From Sphingobacteriales bacterium (GTDB taxonomy: Bacteria > Bacteroidota > Bacteroidia > Chitinophagales > Chitinophagaceae), in assembly GCA_023251215.1 (NCBI GenBank), contig JAHEZF010000006.1:1-17011 (forward strand): a stretch of DNA of 17,011 nucleotides. Reading direction: 5' to 3'. The number at the start of each line of letters is the position of its first letter. The first letter of the stretch is position 1. Shown here piece after piece: positions 7,180-15,111 of this stretch. The notes under the pieces are model-generated. The model had not been told where the DNA came from. It saw only the letters and a program-made list of their open reading frames with translations, and did no database searches. The position numbers and the translations under genes are program-made.

Positions 7180-7419
7180 TCATCTGAAATAATTTTTCTT
7201 GTAACCCCTGTACAATCTCCAGCATCCGTAAACTAAGCACATGCCGCCAAAAAATTTATCTATGTCTGTAGATGGAAATTTGGCAAATTCTATTTTTAAT
7301 TGTTGATGAAATAAAAAGAAGAGTCCCACCAAAATAATGAAGATACCCATTCCATAATCCATGATGGAACGCATCAGGGATACTTCTTTTCTTTTTTTCT
7401 TTTCATATTCTTCAAACAT
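7180..7419 (-). CDS. Small two-helix membrane protein of the tonB cluster
   Basis: A 79-residue hypothetical protein. It opens with a very basic, acidic-flanked segment (MFEEYEKKKRKEVSLMRSIM), then a hydrophobic helix at about 23-40 (GMGIFIILVGLFFLF). A short periplasmic or extracytoplasmic loop (KIEFAKFPSTDIDKF) follows, then a second helix (GGMCLVYGCWRLY) and a basic end (GYKKNYFR). The positive ends suggest that both termini lie in the cytoplasm. It sits 38 bp after tonB and 14 bp before the PstS-like gene, so co-expression is likely. I recall similar small proteins in tonB/PstS-like/TPR clusters of other Bacteroidota, but no function is established. Confidence 0.8.
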   Translation of the reverse strand: MFEEYEKKKRKEVSLMRSIMDYGMGIFIILVGLFFLFHQQLKIEFAKFPSTDIDKFFGGMCLVYGCWRLYRGYKKNYFR

Positions 7420-7457
7420 CAGCCGGCATTTTCAGGGAACGGCAAATTATAAAAATT

Positions 7458-8276
7458 TTATTGTTCAACCCCGATAAATGTTACCGGTAACACATAACTA
7501 ACCGGAACGTTGACGCCATTCTGGATAGCCGGTTTCCAGCGGGGCATTCGTTTGCATACCCTAATCACTTCACGGTCAAATTCATTACCACCACTGCTCA
7601 AAACTTCCAGTGCCGAAACAAAACCATCTTTATCCACTTTAAATCGTACCTGCACCATCTTCTTTTCACCAGCCTGTAGCTCACCGGGGGTGTACAGGTT
7701 ATTTTGCAAAAATCGCATCAATGCCACCTGCCCGCCTGGAAATTCTGGTTCCCTTTCAGTAGGATCAAAAAAAGTTTCAGGCTTTGCAGGCCCGGTGTTT
7801 GTTCCATTTACAGAAGTAATTAACGGGTCAACAGGTTGTACTTTATCGTCTTTTATTTTACCATCTGAAGTCACATTATCAATCTGCTTTCCAATTAAAT
7901 CCTTTATTTCAGTCATCGTGGTTGTTACTTGGTTGTCCGGTTTAATTTTTATAGCATCGTTATATTTTATTGTGGCAACTTTTTCCACCGGTTTGGGGTT
8001 GAGGGGTTCTTTTGGTTTTTCAGGTTCCTTTGGAAGCACAATTTGGTGGAGTAGAAACCCATTATCATTATTCTTTGCCTGGGTAGCAGGCGTTTCATCT
8101 TTTTTACCTAATACATTTATCAAAACAAAAAAAAGAATAACTGAAGATGCTGCAGCTAATGCCAGAAACAAACGATGGTTATAATTCCGCCGAAGCGCAT
8201 AGGCTCCGTATTCCTTGTTGCGGTTCTCGAAAATAATATCGAGAAGATCGGCTTGCAGAATTTCATTGTTTGTCAT
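7458..8276 (-). CDS. tonB: Energy transducer TonB
   Basis: A 272-residue inner-membrane protein that transmits proton-motive force to outer-membrane receptors. The cytoplasmic N-terminus contains LLDIIFENRNKEYGAYALRR (11-30), a stretch typical of Bacteroidota TonB. One membrane helix follows at about 35-56. A Pro/Lys/Glu-rich periplasmic spacer (81-99, LPKEPEKPKEPLNPKPVEK) comes next, then a less ordered linker. The C-terminal TonB domain spans about 176-270, with EFPGGQVALMRFL, the VQVRFKVDKDGFV strand and FDREVIRVCKRMPRWKPA. No exbB or exbD is adjacent, so its motor partners must be encoded elsewhere. It is the first gene of the minus-strand cluster and is divergent from the phosphatase gene. 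Confidence 0.95.
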   Translation of the reverse strand: MTNNEILQADLLDIIFENRNKEYGAYALRRNYNHRLFLALAAASSVILFFVLINVLGKKDETPATQAKNNDNGFLLHQIVLPKEPEKPKEPLNPKPVEKVATIKYNDAIKIKPDNQVTTTMTEIKDLIGKQIDNVTSDGKIKDDKVQPVDPLITSVNGTNTGPAKPETFFDPTEREPEFPGGQVALMRFLQNNLYTPGELQAGEKKMVQVRFKVDKDGFVSALEVLSSGGNEFDREVIRVCKRMPRWKPAIQNGVNVPVSYVLPVTFIGVEQ

Positions 8277-8281
8277 GGCTA

Positions 8282-8289
8282 TACTTTTG
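8282..8289 (+). promoter_or_regulatory. Possible -7 box for the phosphatase-hisS operon
   Basis: TACTTTTG matches the Bacteroidota -7 consensus TAnnTTTG exactly. No good -33 TTG lies about 19 bp upstream. Transcription from here would give a leader of about 100 nucleotides that includes the 34-bp palindrome. This is a weak prediction because an 8-mer with two free positions occurs often in AT-rich DNA. Confidence 0.25.
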
Positions 8290-8335
8290 GTAATTAGATG
8301 CAGGCTTATTTTATTTCCATAGCCGGTTGATCCGT

Positions 8336-8369
8336 TAACAAATAATTATTAAGTAATAATTATTTGTTA
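8336..8369. promoter_or_regulatory. 34-bp AT-rich palindrome in the tonB/phosphatase divergent region
   Basis: The 16-bp arms taacaaataattatta (8336-8351) and taataattatttgtta (8354-8369) are exact reverse complements around a 2-bp centre (ag). The palindrome sits 59 bp upstream of tonB and 26 bp upstream of the phosphatase ATG. The genes diverge, so a shared terminator is unlikely. An operator for a dimeric regulator, a cruciform-prone site, or a 5'-leader hairpin of the phosphatase-hisS mRNA are the options. Which of these applies cannot be told from the sequence. Confidence 0.55.
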
Positions 8370-8394
8370 TTCATTTTGCCTGACCTTTGTCAGC

Positions 8395-8883
8395 ATGAGA
8401 ATCCTGATGGTTTGCCTGGGAAATATCTGCCGCAGCCCGCTGGCCGAAGCCATTTTGCAGGATAAAGCTTTTAAAGCAGGATTAACATGGACTGTGGAAA
8501 GTGCGGGGACAGGAACATGGCATATTGGCCAGCCGCCGCATCATCTTAGCCGGAAAGTAGCAGCTCTAAATGGAATTGACATCGGCCGGCAAATATGCAG
8601 GCAATTCAGGAAAGAAGATATGCTCGATTATGATCTTATTTATGTGATGGATGAAAACAATTATTTTGATATAAAAACCATGAGCAGGGAATTATGGAAT
8701 GAAAACAAAGTGGAGTTTTTGCTGAATGAATTGCATCCCGGGCAAAACAGGAGTGTACCCGATCCATACAGCGGAACCGAAGCGGATTATCATGAAGTAT
8801 ATAAAATAATTGAAGAAGCATGTAATAAGATCATTAAAAAATACTCAATACACAATATTCAACACACAAGCAGAACCGAGTAA
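8395..8883 (+). CDS. Low-molecular-weight protein tyrosine phosphatase
   Basis: A 162-residue cytoplasmic enzyme that hydrolyses phosphotyrosine. The P-loop C-x5-R is at residues 7-13 (VCLGNICRSPLAEAI) with Cys7 as nucleophile and Arg13 binding phosphate. Cys12 next to it is the usual redox partner, and Ser14 completes the motif. The general acid is Asp123 in the VPDPYSG loop. The core ends near residue 150; the remaining dozen residues (SIHNIQHTSRTE) are an unconserved tail. Its stop codon overlaps the hisS start in TAATG, so the two are probably translationally coupled. Bacterial members often act with tyrosine kinases of polysaccharide synthesis, but no such gene is nearby, so the substrate is unknown. 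Confidence 0.94.
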   Translation: MRILMVCLGNICRSPLAEAILQDKAFKAGLTWTVESAGTGTWHIGQPPHHLSRKVAALNGIDIGRQICRQFRKEDMLDYDLIYVMDENNYFDIKTMSRELWNENKVEFLLNELHPGQNRSVPDPYSGTEADYHEVYKIIEEACNKIIKKYSIHNIQHTSRTE

Positions 8884-10271
8884 TGAACAAACCTTCACTT
8901 CCACAAGGTACCAGAGATTTTGGTCCGGAAGTTGTCCGGAAAAGAAATTACATTTTTGACACTATCAGAAATGTTTTTGAATTATACGGGTTTCAACAGC
9001 TGGAGACTCCGGCGATGGAAAATATTGAAACGTTGTTGGGGAAATACGGTGAGGAAAGTGATAAATTGATTTTTAAAATTTTGAATAACGGGCTTGATAA
9101 TCCCGACAAACAAAAACAGGTAAAAGAAGATTTTCAGAAAGTATTAGATGGGAAAAGCGTAAAAGGGATTACTGAAAGAGCTCTAAAATACGACCTCACC
9201 ATTCCCTTTGCCCGTTATGTGGCAATGAATCATGGTCAGCTGACATTTCCATTCAAGCGTTATCAAATACAACCTGTGTGGCGTGCCGACCGCCCGCAGA
9301 AAGGCCGCTACAGGGAGTTTTACCAGTGCGATGCCGATGTTGTAGGCAGTAATTCACTTTTAAACGAAGTAGAACTGGCAAATATTTATCATGAAGTATT
9401 CATTCGCCTTGGAATTACAAATTATGAATTAAGGATAAATCATAGAAAGTTATTAGCAGCGCTGGCCGGGATCTGTGGTGGCGCTGATAAAATGACTGAC
9501 ATTACAATTGTTATTGATAAATTAGATAAGTTCGGCCTGGAAAAAGTGAAAGAAGAATTAAGTCAGAAAGGATTAAATAAAAAACAAATTGATGTCATTG
9601 AAAAATATCTTTCCATCAAAGGTTCAAATCCGGAAAAAATTTCACAACTAAAAAAACTTTTGGGTAATTCCGAAACAGCCAGGAAAGGAATAGAAGAACT
9701 CGAATTCATTCTAAACTCCGGACTCACTCCCGATAGCTATCGGGATCATGACTCACGACTCACTCTTGACCCCACACTTGCCCGTGGCCTTAACTATTAT
9801 ACTGGTATCATCTTCGAAGCAAAAGCAACGGAAGAAGTTAAAATGGGCAGTATCGGTGGCGGCGGCCGGTATGATGATCTCACCGGATTATTTGGTGTTC
9901 CGGGTATTCCGGGTGTGGGAATTTCATTTGGTGTGGACAGGATATATGACGTGATGGAAGAACTGAAACTTTTTCCTGCCGATGTACATGTGGGCACACA
10001 GGTATTGTTCTTCAATCTTGGGGAAGCAGAAAGTACAAAAGCTTTTGAATTGATGCAGCAGTTAAGAAACAAAAGCATCCGGTGTGAACTGTATCATGAA
10101 AACGTCAAGTTTGACAAGCAGTTCAAATATGCCGAAAAGAAAAAGATCCCTTTCGCCGTTATCATCGGCAGCAAAGAGCTGGAAGAAAAAAATTGCACGC
10201 TGAAAGATCTTCGCAAAGGAGAACAACAAACTCTTTCTTTTGAAAAGCTTTTATCTTTTTCTTTCCAATAG
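8883..10271 (+). CDS. hisS: Histidine-tRNA ligase (HisRS) with an in-frame palindromic insertion
   Basis: A 462-residue class II aminoacyl-tRNA synthetase that charges tRNA-His. Visible landmarks are PQGTRDFGP (7-14), TIPFARYVAMN (106-116) and motif 2 with RYQIQPVWRADRPQKGRYRE at 126-145, then FYQCDADVVG. Next come the histidine-specific LARGLNYYTG (299-308), the glycine-rich GGGGRYDDL (325-333) and motif 3 GIPGVGISFGVDRIY (341-355). The C-terminal anticodon-binding domain begins near 370. All catalytic motifs look intact. Residues 283-294 (PDSYRDHDSRLT) are an insertion just before the conserved LDPTLARG; it is encoded by a 36-bp segment containing a palindrome repeated elsewhere in the window. 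The start codon overlaps the upstream stop by one base. Confidence 0.97.
   Translation: MNKPSLPQGTRDFGPEVVRKRNYIFDTIRNVFELYGFQQLETPAMENIETLLGKYGEESDKLIFKILNNGLDNPDKQKQVKEDFQKVLDGKSVKGITERALKYDLTIPFARYVAMNHGQLTFPFKRYQIQPVWRADRPQKGRYREFYQCDADVVGSNSLLNEVELANIYHEVFIRLGITNYELRINHRKLLAALAGICGGADKMTDITIVIDKLDKFGLEKVKEELSQKGLNKKQIDVIEKYLSIKGSNPEKISQLKKLLGNSETARKGIEELEFILNSGLTPDSYRDHDSRLTLDPTLARGLNYYTGIIFEAKATEEVKMGSIGGGGRYDDLTGLFGVPGIPGVGISFGVDRIYDVMEELKLFPADVHVGTQVLFFNLGEAESTKAFELMQQLRNKSIRCELYHENVKFDKQFKYAEKKKIPFAVIIGSKELEEKNCTLKDLRKGEQQTLSFEKLLSFSFQ
9721..9765. repeat. 36-bp in-frame repeat insertion in hisS
   Basis: The 9-bp direct repeat gactcactc occurs at 9721-9729 and 9757-9765, exactly 36 bp (12 codons) apart. 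Between them is the 18-bp palindrome tcccgatagctatcggga (9728-9745), identical to the copy at 3719-3736. Removing one 36-bp unit leaves GLTLDPTLARGLNYYTG in frame, which resembles an ordinary HisRS sequence. The pattern looks like an insertion with a target duplication, or a slip-mediated duplication around a palindromic repeat; which one is inference. Confidence 0.65.
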
Positions 10272-10277
10272 AAAAAA

Positions 10278-10310
10278 TAACCCCGTCCTGTATAAGAAAG
10301 GACGGGGTTA
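10278..10310 (-). terminator. Hairpin terminator between hisS and susD
   Basis: Perfect 11-bp stem: taaccccgtcc (10278-10288) pairs with ggacggggtta (10300-10310) around an 11-base loop. On the minus strand the stem is followed by TTATTTTTTC, giving a U-tract, so it is a good intrinsic terminator for the susCD transcript. For hisS, read on the plus strand, the same stem lacks a following U-tract. It may still stop convergent transcription, but less clearly. Confidence 0.82.
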
Positions 10311-10339
10311 ACCATTATCTGAAAAAACGAGTTCCTGTA

Positions 10340-11746
10340 TCAGTACCCTGGATTCTGTTGTGACCTGATATTAGGATTAGCATCCACCTCTGTTTGAGGA
10401 ATAGGTAACAGCCTCCTGTAATTTGTGTATGGAAGGCTTTGTGCCGCTGCCGGATAGTTCGAACTTCTTACAACATCCAGTTTCAGGCGTTGCATATCCA
10501 TATATCTGTCTCCTTCAAAAGCCAATTCTTTTCTTCTCTCTTTAATAATATCATTAAATAATGCCGGACCTGTAGAGGCGATAGCAGACGCCCCTCTTCT
10601 GCTGGTAATGTAATTGACATAAGTTAATGCGTCGGTTTCGTTTGCCGGTAATGAAGCCTCTGCTGCGATTAAATACACATCACTCAAACGCAAAACCTTG
10701 GTATCACTTATATCTGATCCAAAAGTGCCAGGGTATTTTTTATTTAAAAACACTGCAGGCAAACCACCCCTTGTACCTGTTGTATATAATCCTTTTCTTG
10801 CATCTGCAGCTTCAAATAAAGCATAAAGAGGATCGGAACATAAAAGATCGCCATAACCAGCCTGGTTATAAATATTAGCCAGGCAATCAAAGCCAACACT
10901 GGCGTTAACATCTGAAGATACTTCGAAAAGGGTTTCCACTTTATCAGTTCTGGGGGTAAGTACAGTCCAGAAAGTAACATAACCGGCTGCGGATACTACA
11001 GTGAATCCGCCATTGTTAATCACGTCAAGGGCCGCTGTTTTTGCATTGGCATTATCACCCATGGTTAAATATACTTTTGCCTGAAGGCCTCTGGCAGCAT
11101 ATTTACTGAACTGGGTTGAGTTTGTAAAAAGGGTCATAAGATTATATGCCTGGGTAAGATCGGAGTTTATAAGAGTATATACCTCGCTTACTTTGGAACG
11201 CCCAGGCTTGTAATTAGGTTCATAGGTTGTAACAATAGGAACCCCCATAGCGTTGGGGTCATCAGTGAAAGGTTTGGCAAAATAACGTACGAGGTTGAAA
11301 TAACATAAAGCCCTGACGGCATAAGCTTCCCCTTTATACTGATTCACATTTGCATTGGCAGCTACGCTTGCATTAATAATATTATTTGCCCGTAAAATGG
11401 TTGTATATGCTGCTGACCAAAAGCCAAGTGTATTTCCATCACTTACTATATAACTATAATTGTTATAGGTTATATACCTGCCCGAATTTGTCGTAGAAAC
11501 ATAAGCATTATCTGCAATCAGGTCTCCTAACACAGGCACGGTTCTGGCAAAGTGGTCAGTAGCCCTGAGGCCTACATAGGTTCCGCGTATAGCTGCCTGA
11601 AGGTCAGCCTCTGTTACCAAAGCCTGTTCGGGAGGTATGGCAGTAGGAGGCAATAGTTCAAGAAAGCTTTTTTTGCATGATGTAAAAAACATCATTATGG
11701 CAAGAATTGCCATTGTGGATATGCGTTTATAATTATTGTGTATCAT
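10340..11746 (-). CDS. SusD-like outer-membrane substrate-binding lipoprotein (RagB/SusD family)
   Basis: A 468-residue protein from the ATG at 11746; an upstream TTG would add three residues. The leader MIHNNYKRISTMAILAIM ends in FFTSC, with the probable lipidated Cys at residue 24, followed by KKSFLEL. This is the standard SusD start, a lipoprotein with a conserved FLEL-P segment. N-terminal TPR-like helices hold DLQAAIRGTYVGL and later KGEAYAVRALCYFNLVRYF. The C-terminal SusD portion includes LRLSDVYLIAAEA and IKERRKELAFEGDRYMDMQR, followed by the typical ending LLPIPQTEVDANPN. SusD proteins form the lid over a SusC channel and capture glycans or peptides at the cell surface. It lies 20 bp after its susC partner. 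The substrate is not deducible because no hydrolase genes are adjacent. Confidence 0.95.
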   Translation of the reverse strand: MIHNNYKRISTMAILAIMMFFTSCKKSFLELLPPTAIPPEQALVTEADLQAAIRGTYVGLRATDHFARTVPVLGDLIADNAYVSTTNSGRYITYNNYSYIVSDGNTLGFWSAAYTTILRANNIINASVAANANVNQYKGEAYAVRALCYFNLVRYFAKPFTDDPNAMGVPIVTTYEPNYKPGRSKVSEVYTLINSDLTQAYNLMTLFTNSTQFSKYAARGLQAKVYLTMGDNANAKTAALDVINNGGFTVVSAAGYVTFWTVLTPRTDKVETLFEVSSDVNASVGFDCLANIYNQAGYGDLLCSDPLYALFEAADARKGLYTTGTRGGLPAVFLNKKYPGTFGSDISDTKVLRLSDVYLIAAEASLPANETDALTYVNYITSRRGASAIASTGPALFNDIIKERRKELAFEGDRYMDMQRLKLDVVRSSNYPAAAQSLPYTNYRRLLPIPQTEVDANPNIRSQQNPGY

Positions 11747-11766
11747 AGCAGTCAAAATTTAAAATT

Positions 11767-14700
11767 TTAAAACCCAAGGTTTACCCCTACAGTAACCGTT
11801 TTTGGAATGAATACATCCAGGTTGGTTTGGCTGGATACTCCCTGTTCAGGATCAAAGCCCAGGTGTTTATCCTTCACCCAGGTCCATATATTAGTGCCTC
11901 TGACATAAAAGAAGGCCCTGTCTATTTTTAATTTAGATAAAACAGACTTTGGGACCTCATACCCAAACTGAACATTTCGTAACCGGATAAAATCTCCCTT
12001 GATTAAATAGAATGTAGAAAAATTCTGGAAGTTCTTATTCCCGTTTTCAATAAATTTCGGAATGTCGGTGATGTCCCCGGGCTTTTGCCAGCGATTCAGT
12101 ATTCTGGCCATTTTGTTGAACCCGGCATTAAACCCGGCTCCCAGATAATAAGAACCCCAGGAATCCTGCACCAGGTTCCCAAATTGATAATTGAACTGCA
12201 ATTCAAGGCTGAATCCTTTAAATTTAAAAGTATTGGTAAAAGCCCCGAAATACTTTGGAGATGCAGATCCGTAAGGTACCCGCTGCGCCACACCAATATT
12301 ATTGGTATCTTTTGTACGAGTAGAGTCATAATACCATAACGGGTCGCCATTGGCAGGGTTCACACCTTTATATACCCTCACATAAAATGTCTGGATATCC
12401 AGCCCTTCCTTGATGATAAATGTTCCGATAATAGGATTATGATCGGGCAGACTTAATACTTTGTTTTTATTATGGGCATAAATAAGATTAACTGTCCAGT
12501 TGAAATCCTTTGTTTGAACAGGCGTAGCGTTCACTGTTAATTCAATACCTTTGTTTTCCATTTTTCCAATATTCCGGGTTTGTGAGGTAAAACCGGATGT
12601 TCTGGACAATGGAACTGCTAATAACAAATCGGAAGAAATTCTTTTGTACCAGTCAAAGGTTAAGCCCAAGCGGTTTTTAAAAATAGAAACATCAATTCCT
12701 ATATTAAGGGGTTTGTTCAACTCCCATGTAAGATCGAGGTTCCCTACATTACCCGGTGTAGATGCAGGTGCACTGTTATAGCTTGATCCAAATGCATAAG
12801 TGGGAAAATAATCATAGTTACCAATTCCAGCATTACCATTAACACCATATGAACCCCGGAGTTTTAACTGGTCAATGAATCTTACATTCTGCATAAAGTT
12901 TTCTCTATCTACATTCCATGATCCCCCCACTGACCAGAAATTTCCATATTTGTTTTTGGGTCCAAATTTAGAACTCCCATCCCGGCGGAAACTTCCTGAA
13001 ACAATATATTTGTTTTTATAATTCACATCTGCAATAGTAAATTCTGAAGAGAATGTATAGTCAGATATGGCGCCGGTAGTAGTAGTGGGCGTAGCGCCGG
13101 ATGAAGGGTACTGGAGGTAAAGTGTGGGAGAAAGTGAAAAACCCCTGGATTGAAGAGTGGTAAAGTATGAACGGCTCCTTTGGTTTTCGTAACCTCCCAA
13201 AATGTTATAACTAAGATTTCCAGATCTTAAGATATCTCCGTGATAACTCAGTGTATTTGTCCATACCCAGTTAAAATAGCGGGTATATAAAGCAATGGCT
13301 CTTCCTGTGGTTGTTGGATTATAATTAACTCCTGGATTAAATGTGGGACTTCCTGCAGCTAACACAGCGCCATCACCATATAGCGGGTTATTATACTGAT
13401 CTTCTTCGAGAACACTAAGATCTCCGCCAAAAGCCGTTTTTAATTTCAAATTTTTTATGATTGTATAATCAACGGAAGAACTGCCACGCATGCTTAGTTC
13501 TTTCAGGTATCTTTTATCCATGTGTGCAAGGGCCACTGTATTATACAAACTGCTGGTTGGAAAATCAGCGGAGACTACATTAAAGGTGCCATCAGGATTA
13601 TAAATAGGTTTTGTAGGTAGTACAAAAAATGATGATAGCACCGGGTTACCAAAAGCGCCGCCTGTTAAAGGTGTGTGTTGGCGAACAAAGCCTCCATCTA
13701 TATTTGTGCTAACTGATATTTTGTCTGTTATTTTATTGGTGACCCTGATAGCGCCGGTATACCTGTCCAAATCCGTAGCGATGGTTGTACCCTCCTGTTT
13801 AAAATATCCGCCAGACAGATAAAAAGTGGTTTTATCATTACCCCCGCTTGCACTCAAATTATATTGAGTCTGGGTTCCTTTTCTCAAAACCGCATCCAGC
13901 CAATCAGTAGATACACCGGTATTATTAGCTCCTCTTGCAGCAAGTGTTGCATTTATGGTTGCCTGGCTGGCGCCTGCATTCACAAGTCCTTCAGTGATGA
14001 GTGCAATATATTCAGCTGAATGCAAAGGCTTGTAGCCATCACCCTGGTAGGCAACATCACTACGCCCGGTTTCCACATCGAACCTTATCTTGGTCTTGCC
14101 TGCTTTTCCTTTTTTAGTAGTGATCAAAATAACTCCATTAGCCGCACGGCTGCCATAAATAGATGCCGAAGCAGCATCTTTAAGAACAGAGATACTTTCA
14201 ATATCATTTGGGTTCAGTGTGCTTAATATATTGGCGGTAGTGGTTTGACGGGACAGGTCATTTGCATTTACCGGTAGCCCGTCAATAACCCATAGCGGTG
14301 CATTACTTGCAGAGATAGAACTAATACCCCTGATGCGTATCTGCTGGTTTGCACCCGGCGCCCCGGAAGAAGCAACAGATTGTAATCCCGCCACCATACC
14401 CTGCAAAGCCTTATCAATAGAAGTAAAGGGTTTGTTTTCAATTTGAGCGGCTTTTACCTGCGATACCGAACCGGTAAGTTCAGTTTTCTTCTGTTGCCCG
14501 TAAGCTACTACAACCGCTTCCTGCAAAGTTTTATCTTCCCTGTTCAATGTCGCATCGATTGTAGTTTTGTTGCCAATACTGACTTCCATACTTCCCATTC
14601 CCACAGAGGAAATGACCAGTGTTTTAGCATTAGCCGGAATGCTTAAAGTATAAGTACCATCGCTTTTGGTTACGGTACCCCGGGTGGTACCTTTCACCAT

Positions 14701-14826
14701 CACAGAAGCATTGCCGATGGGTGTTCCATTTTCTTCTGTAACCTTACCGGAAATGGATTTTTCCTGTGCCGTAGCAGTAAGTAATAAAAATGCGTGGCAC
14801 ACAACGAGAATAAGCAGTTTTCTCAT
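11767..14826 (-). CDS. SusC/RagA-family TonB-dependent outer-membrane transporter
   Basis: Encodes 1019 residues, normal for SusC. A signal peptide covers 1-20 (MRKLLILVVCHAFLLLTATA). A carboxypeptidase-D-like beta-sandwich domain follows (about 22-95; ISGKVTEENGTPIGNASVMV). A TonB-box-like AVVVAYG is at 104-110. The plug domain runs from about 115 to 240, with IRIRGISSI, PLWVIDGLPV and the SusC signature SISVLKDAASASIYGSRAAN near 211-230. The rest is a 22-strand-type beta-barrel ending in Phe (VTVGVNLGF), as expected for Bam-inserted barrels. It imports large substrates with SusD using TonB energy. No N-terminal signalling domain and no neighbouring sigma/anti-sigma pair are visible, so regulation is not evident. 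Confidence 0.96.
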   Translation of the reverse strand: MRKLLILVVCHAFLLLTATAQEKSISGKVTEENGTPIGNASVMVKGTTRGTVTKSDGTYTLSIPANAKTLVISSVGMGSMEVSIGNKTTIDATLNREDKTLQEAVVVAYGQQKKTELTGSVSQVKAAQIENKPFTSIDKALQGMVAGLQSVASSGAPGANQQIRIRGISSISASNAPLWVIDGLPVNANDLSRQTTTANILSTLNPNDIESISVLKDAASASIYGSRAANGVILITTKKGKAGKTKIRFDVETGRSDVAYQGDGYKPLHSAEYIALITEGLVNAGASQATINATLAARGANNTGVSTDWLDAVLRKGTQTQYNLSASGGNDKTTFYLSGGYFKQEGTTIATDLDRYTGAIRVTNKITDKISVSTNIDGGFVRQHTPLTGGAFGNPVLSSFFVLPTKPIYNPDGTFNVVSADFPTSSLYNTVALAHMDKRYLKELSMRGSSSVDYTIIKNLKLKTAFGGDLSVLEEDQYNNPLYGDGAVLAAGSPTFNPGVNYNPTTTGRAIALYTRYFNWVWTNTLSYHGDILRSGNLSYNILGGYENQRSRSYFTTLQSRGFSLSPTLYLQYPSSGATPTTTTGAISDYTFSSEFTIADVNYKNKYIVSGSFRRDGSSKFGPKNKYGNFWSVGGSWNVDRENFMQNVRFIDQLKLRGSYGVNGNAGIGNYDYFPTYAFGSSYNSAPASTPGNVGNLDLTWELNKPLNIGIDVSIFKNRLGLTFDWYKRISSDLLLAVPLSRTSGFTSQTRNIGKMENKGIELTVNATPVQTKDFNWTVNLIYAHNKNKVLSLPDHNPIIGTFIIKEGLDIQTFYVRVYKGVNPANGDPLWYYDSTRTKDTNNIGVAQRVPYGSASPKYFGAFTNTFKFKGFSLELQFNYQFGNLVQDSWGSYYLGAGFNAGFNKMARILNRWQKPGDITDIPKFIENGNKNFQNFSTFYLIKGDFIRLRNVQFGYEVPKSVLSKLKIDRAFFYVRGTNIWTWVKDKHLGFDPEQGVSSQTNLDVFIPKTVTVGVNLGF

Positions 14827-14898
14827 GTGAATTGTTTTTGGTTGACAAAAAATATTAAATCTAAAGCAAAAGGCAATTTACAAAATCGTCTATATAAA

Positions 14899-14928
14899 CA
14901 AAGATTTATTATAGTAATTAACTGACAA
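14899..14928 (-). promoter_or_regulatory. Candidate susC-susD promoter
   Basis: On the minus strand a TTG at 14928-14926 is followed after 19 bp by AATCTTTG (14906-14899), a 7-of-8 match to the Bacteroidota -7 box TAnnTTTG. The spacing is about right for the -33/-7 pair. The inferred leader is about 65 nucleotides to the susC ATG. The rest of the 285-bp spacer (14827-15111), including the stretch downstream of the thiolase stop, shows no other gene, hairpin terminator or repeat that I can support. Confidence 0.4.
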
Positions 14929-15111
14929 TACTATGACTTTCAAGAAAGGCTTAAACATAGCTTAACGTACAAACGAAATCTCAGGTTGCTTCTGCCGTAA
15001 TTCAGATCCTCCCGACAGAATTGGCATAAAGTACAGCTTTTTCAATAGTGACAATTATTCCATTGACTACGCTGCTGTTGGGAAATTTATTCTTGCTGCG
15101 TAAAGGAAGTT

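Noticed and set aside
7166..7240. A GTG-started extension of the PstS-like gene
   Set aside because: It would overlap the 79-residue gene by about 60 bp and bury the lipoprotein signal that begins at the ATG at 7165.
7510..8184. A 224-residue open frame on the plus strand opposite tonB
   Set aside because: The minus-strand frame encodes a full TonB with all domains; the antisense product is low-complexity Ser/Phe/Pro with no family features.
8359..8366. A -7 promoter box inside the 34-bp palindrome
   Set aside because: The ATTATTTG there mismatches the two most conserved positions of TAnnTTTG.
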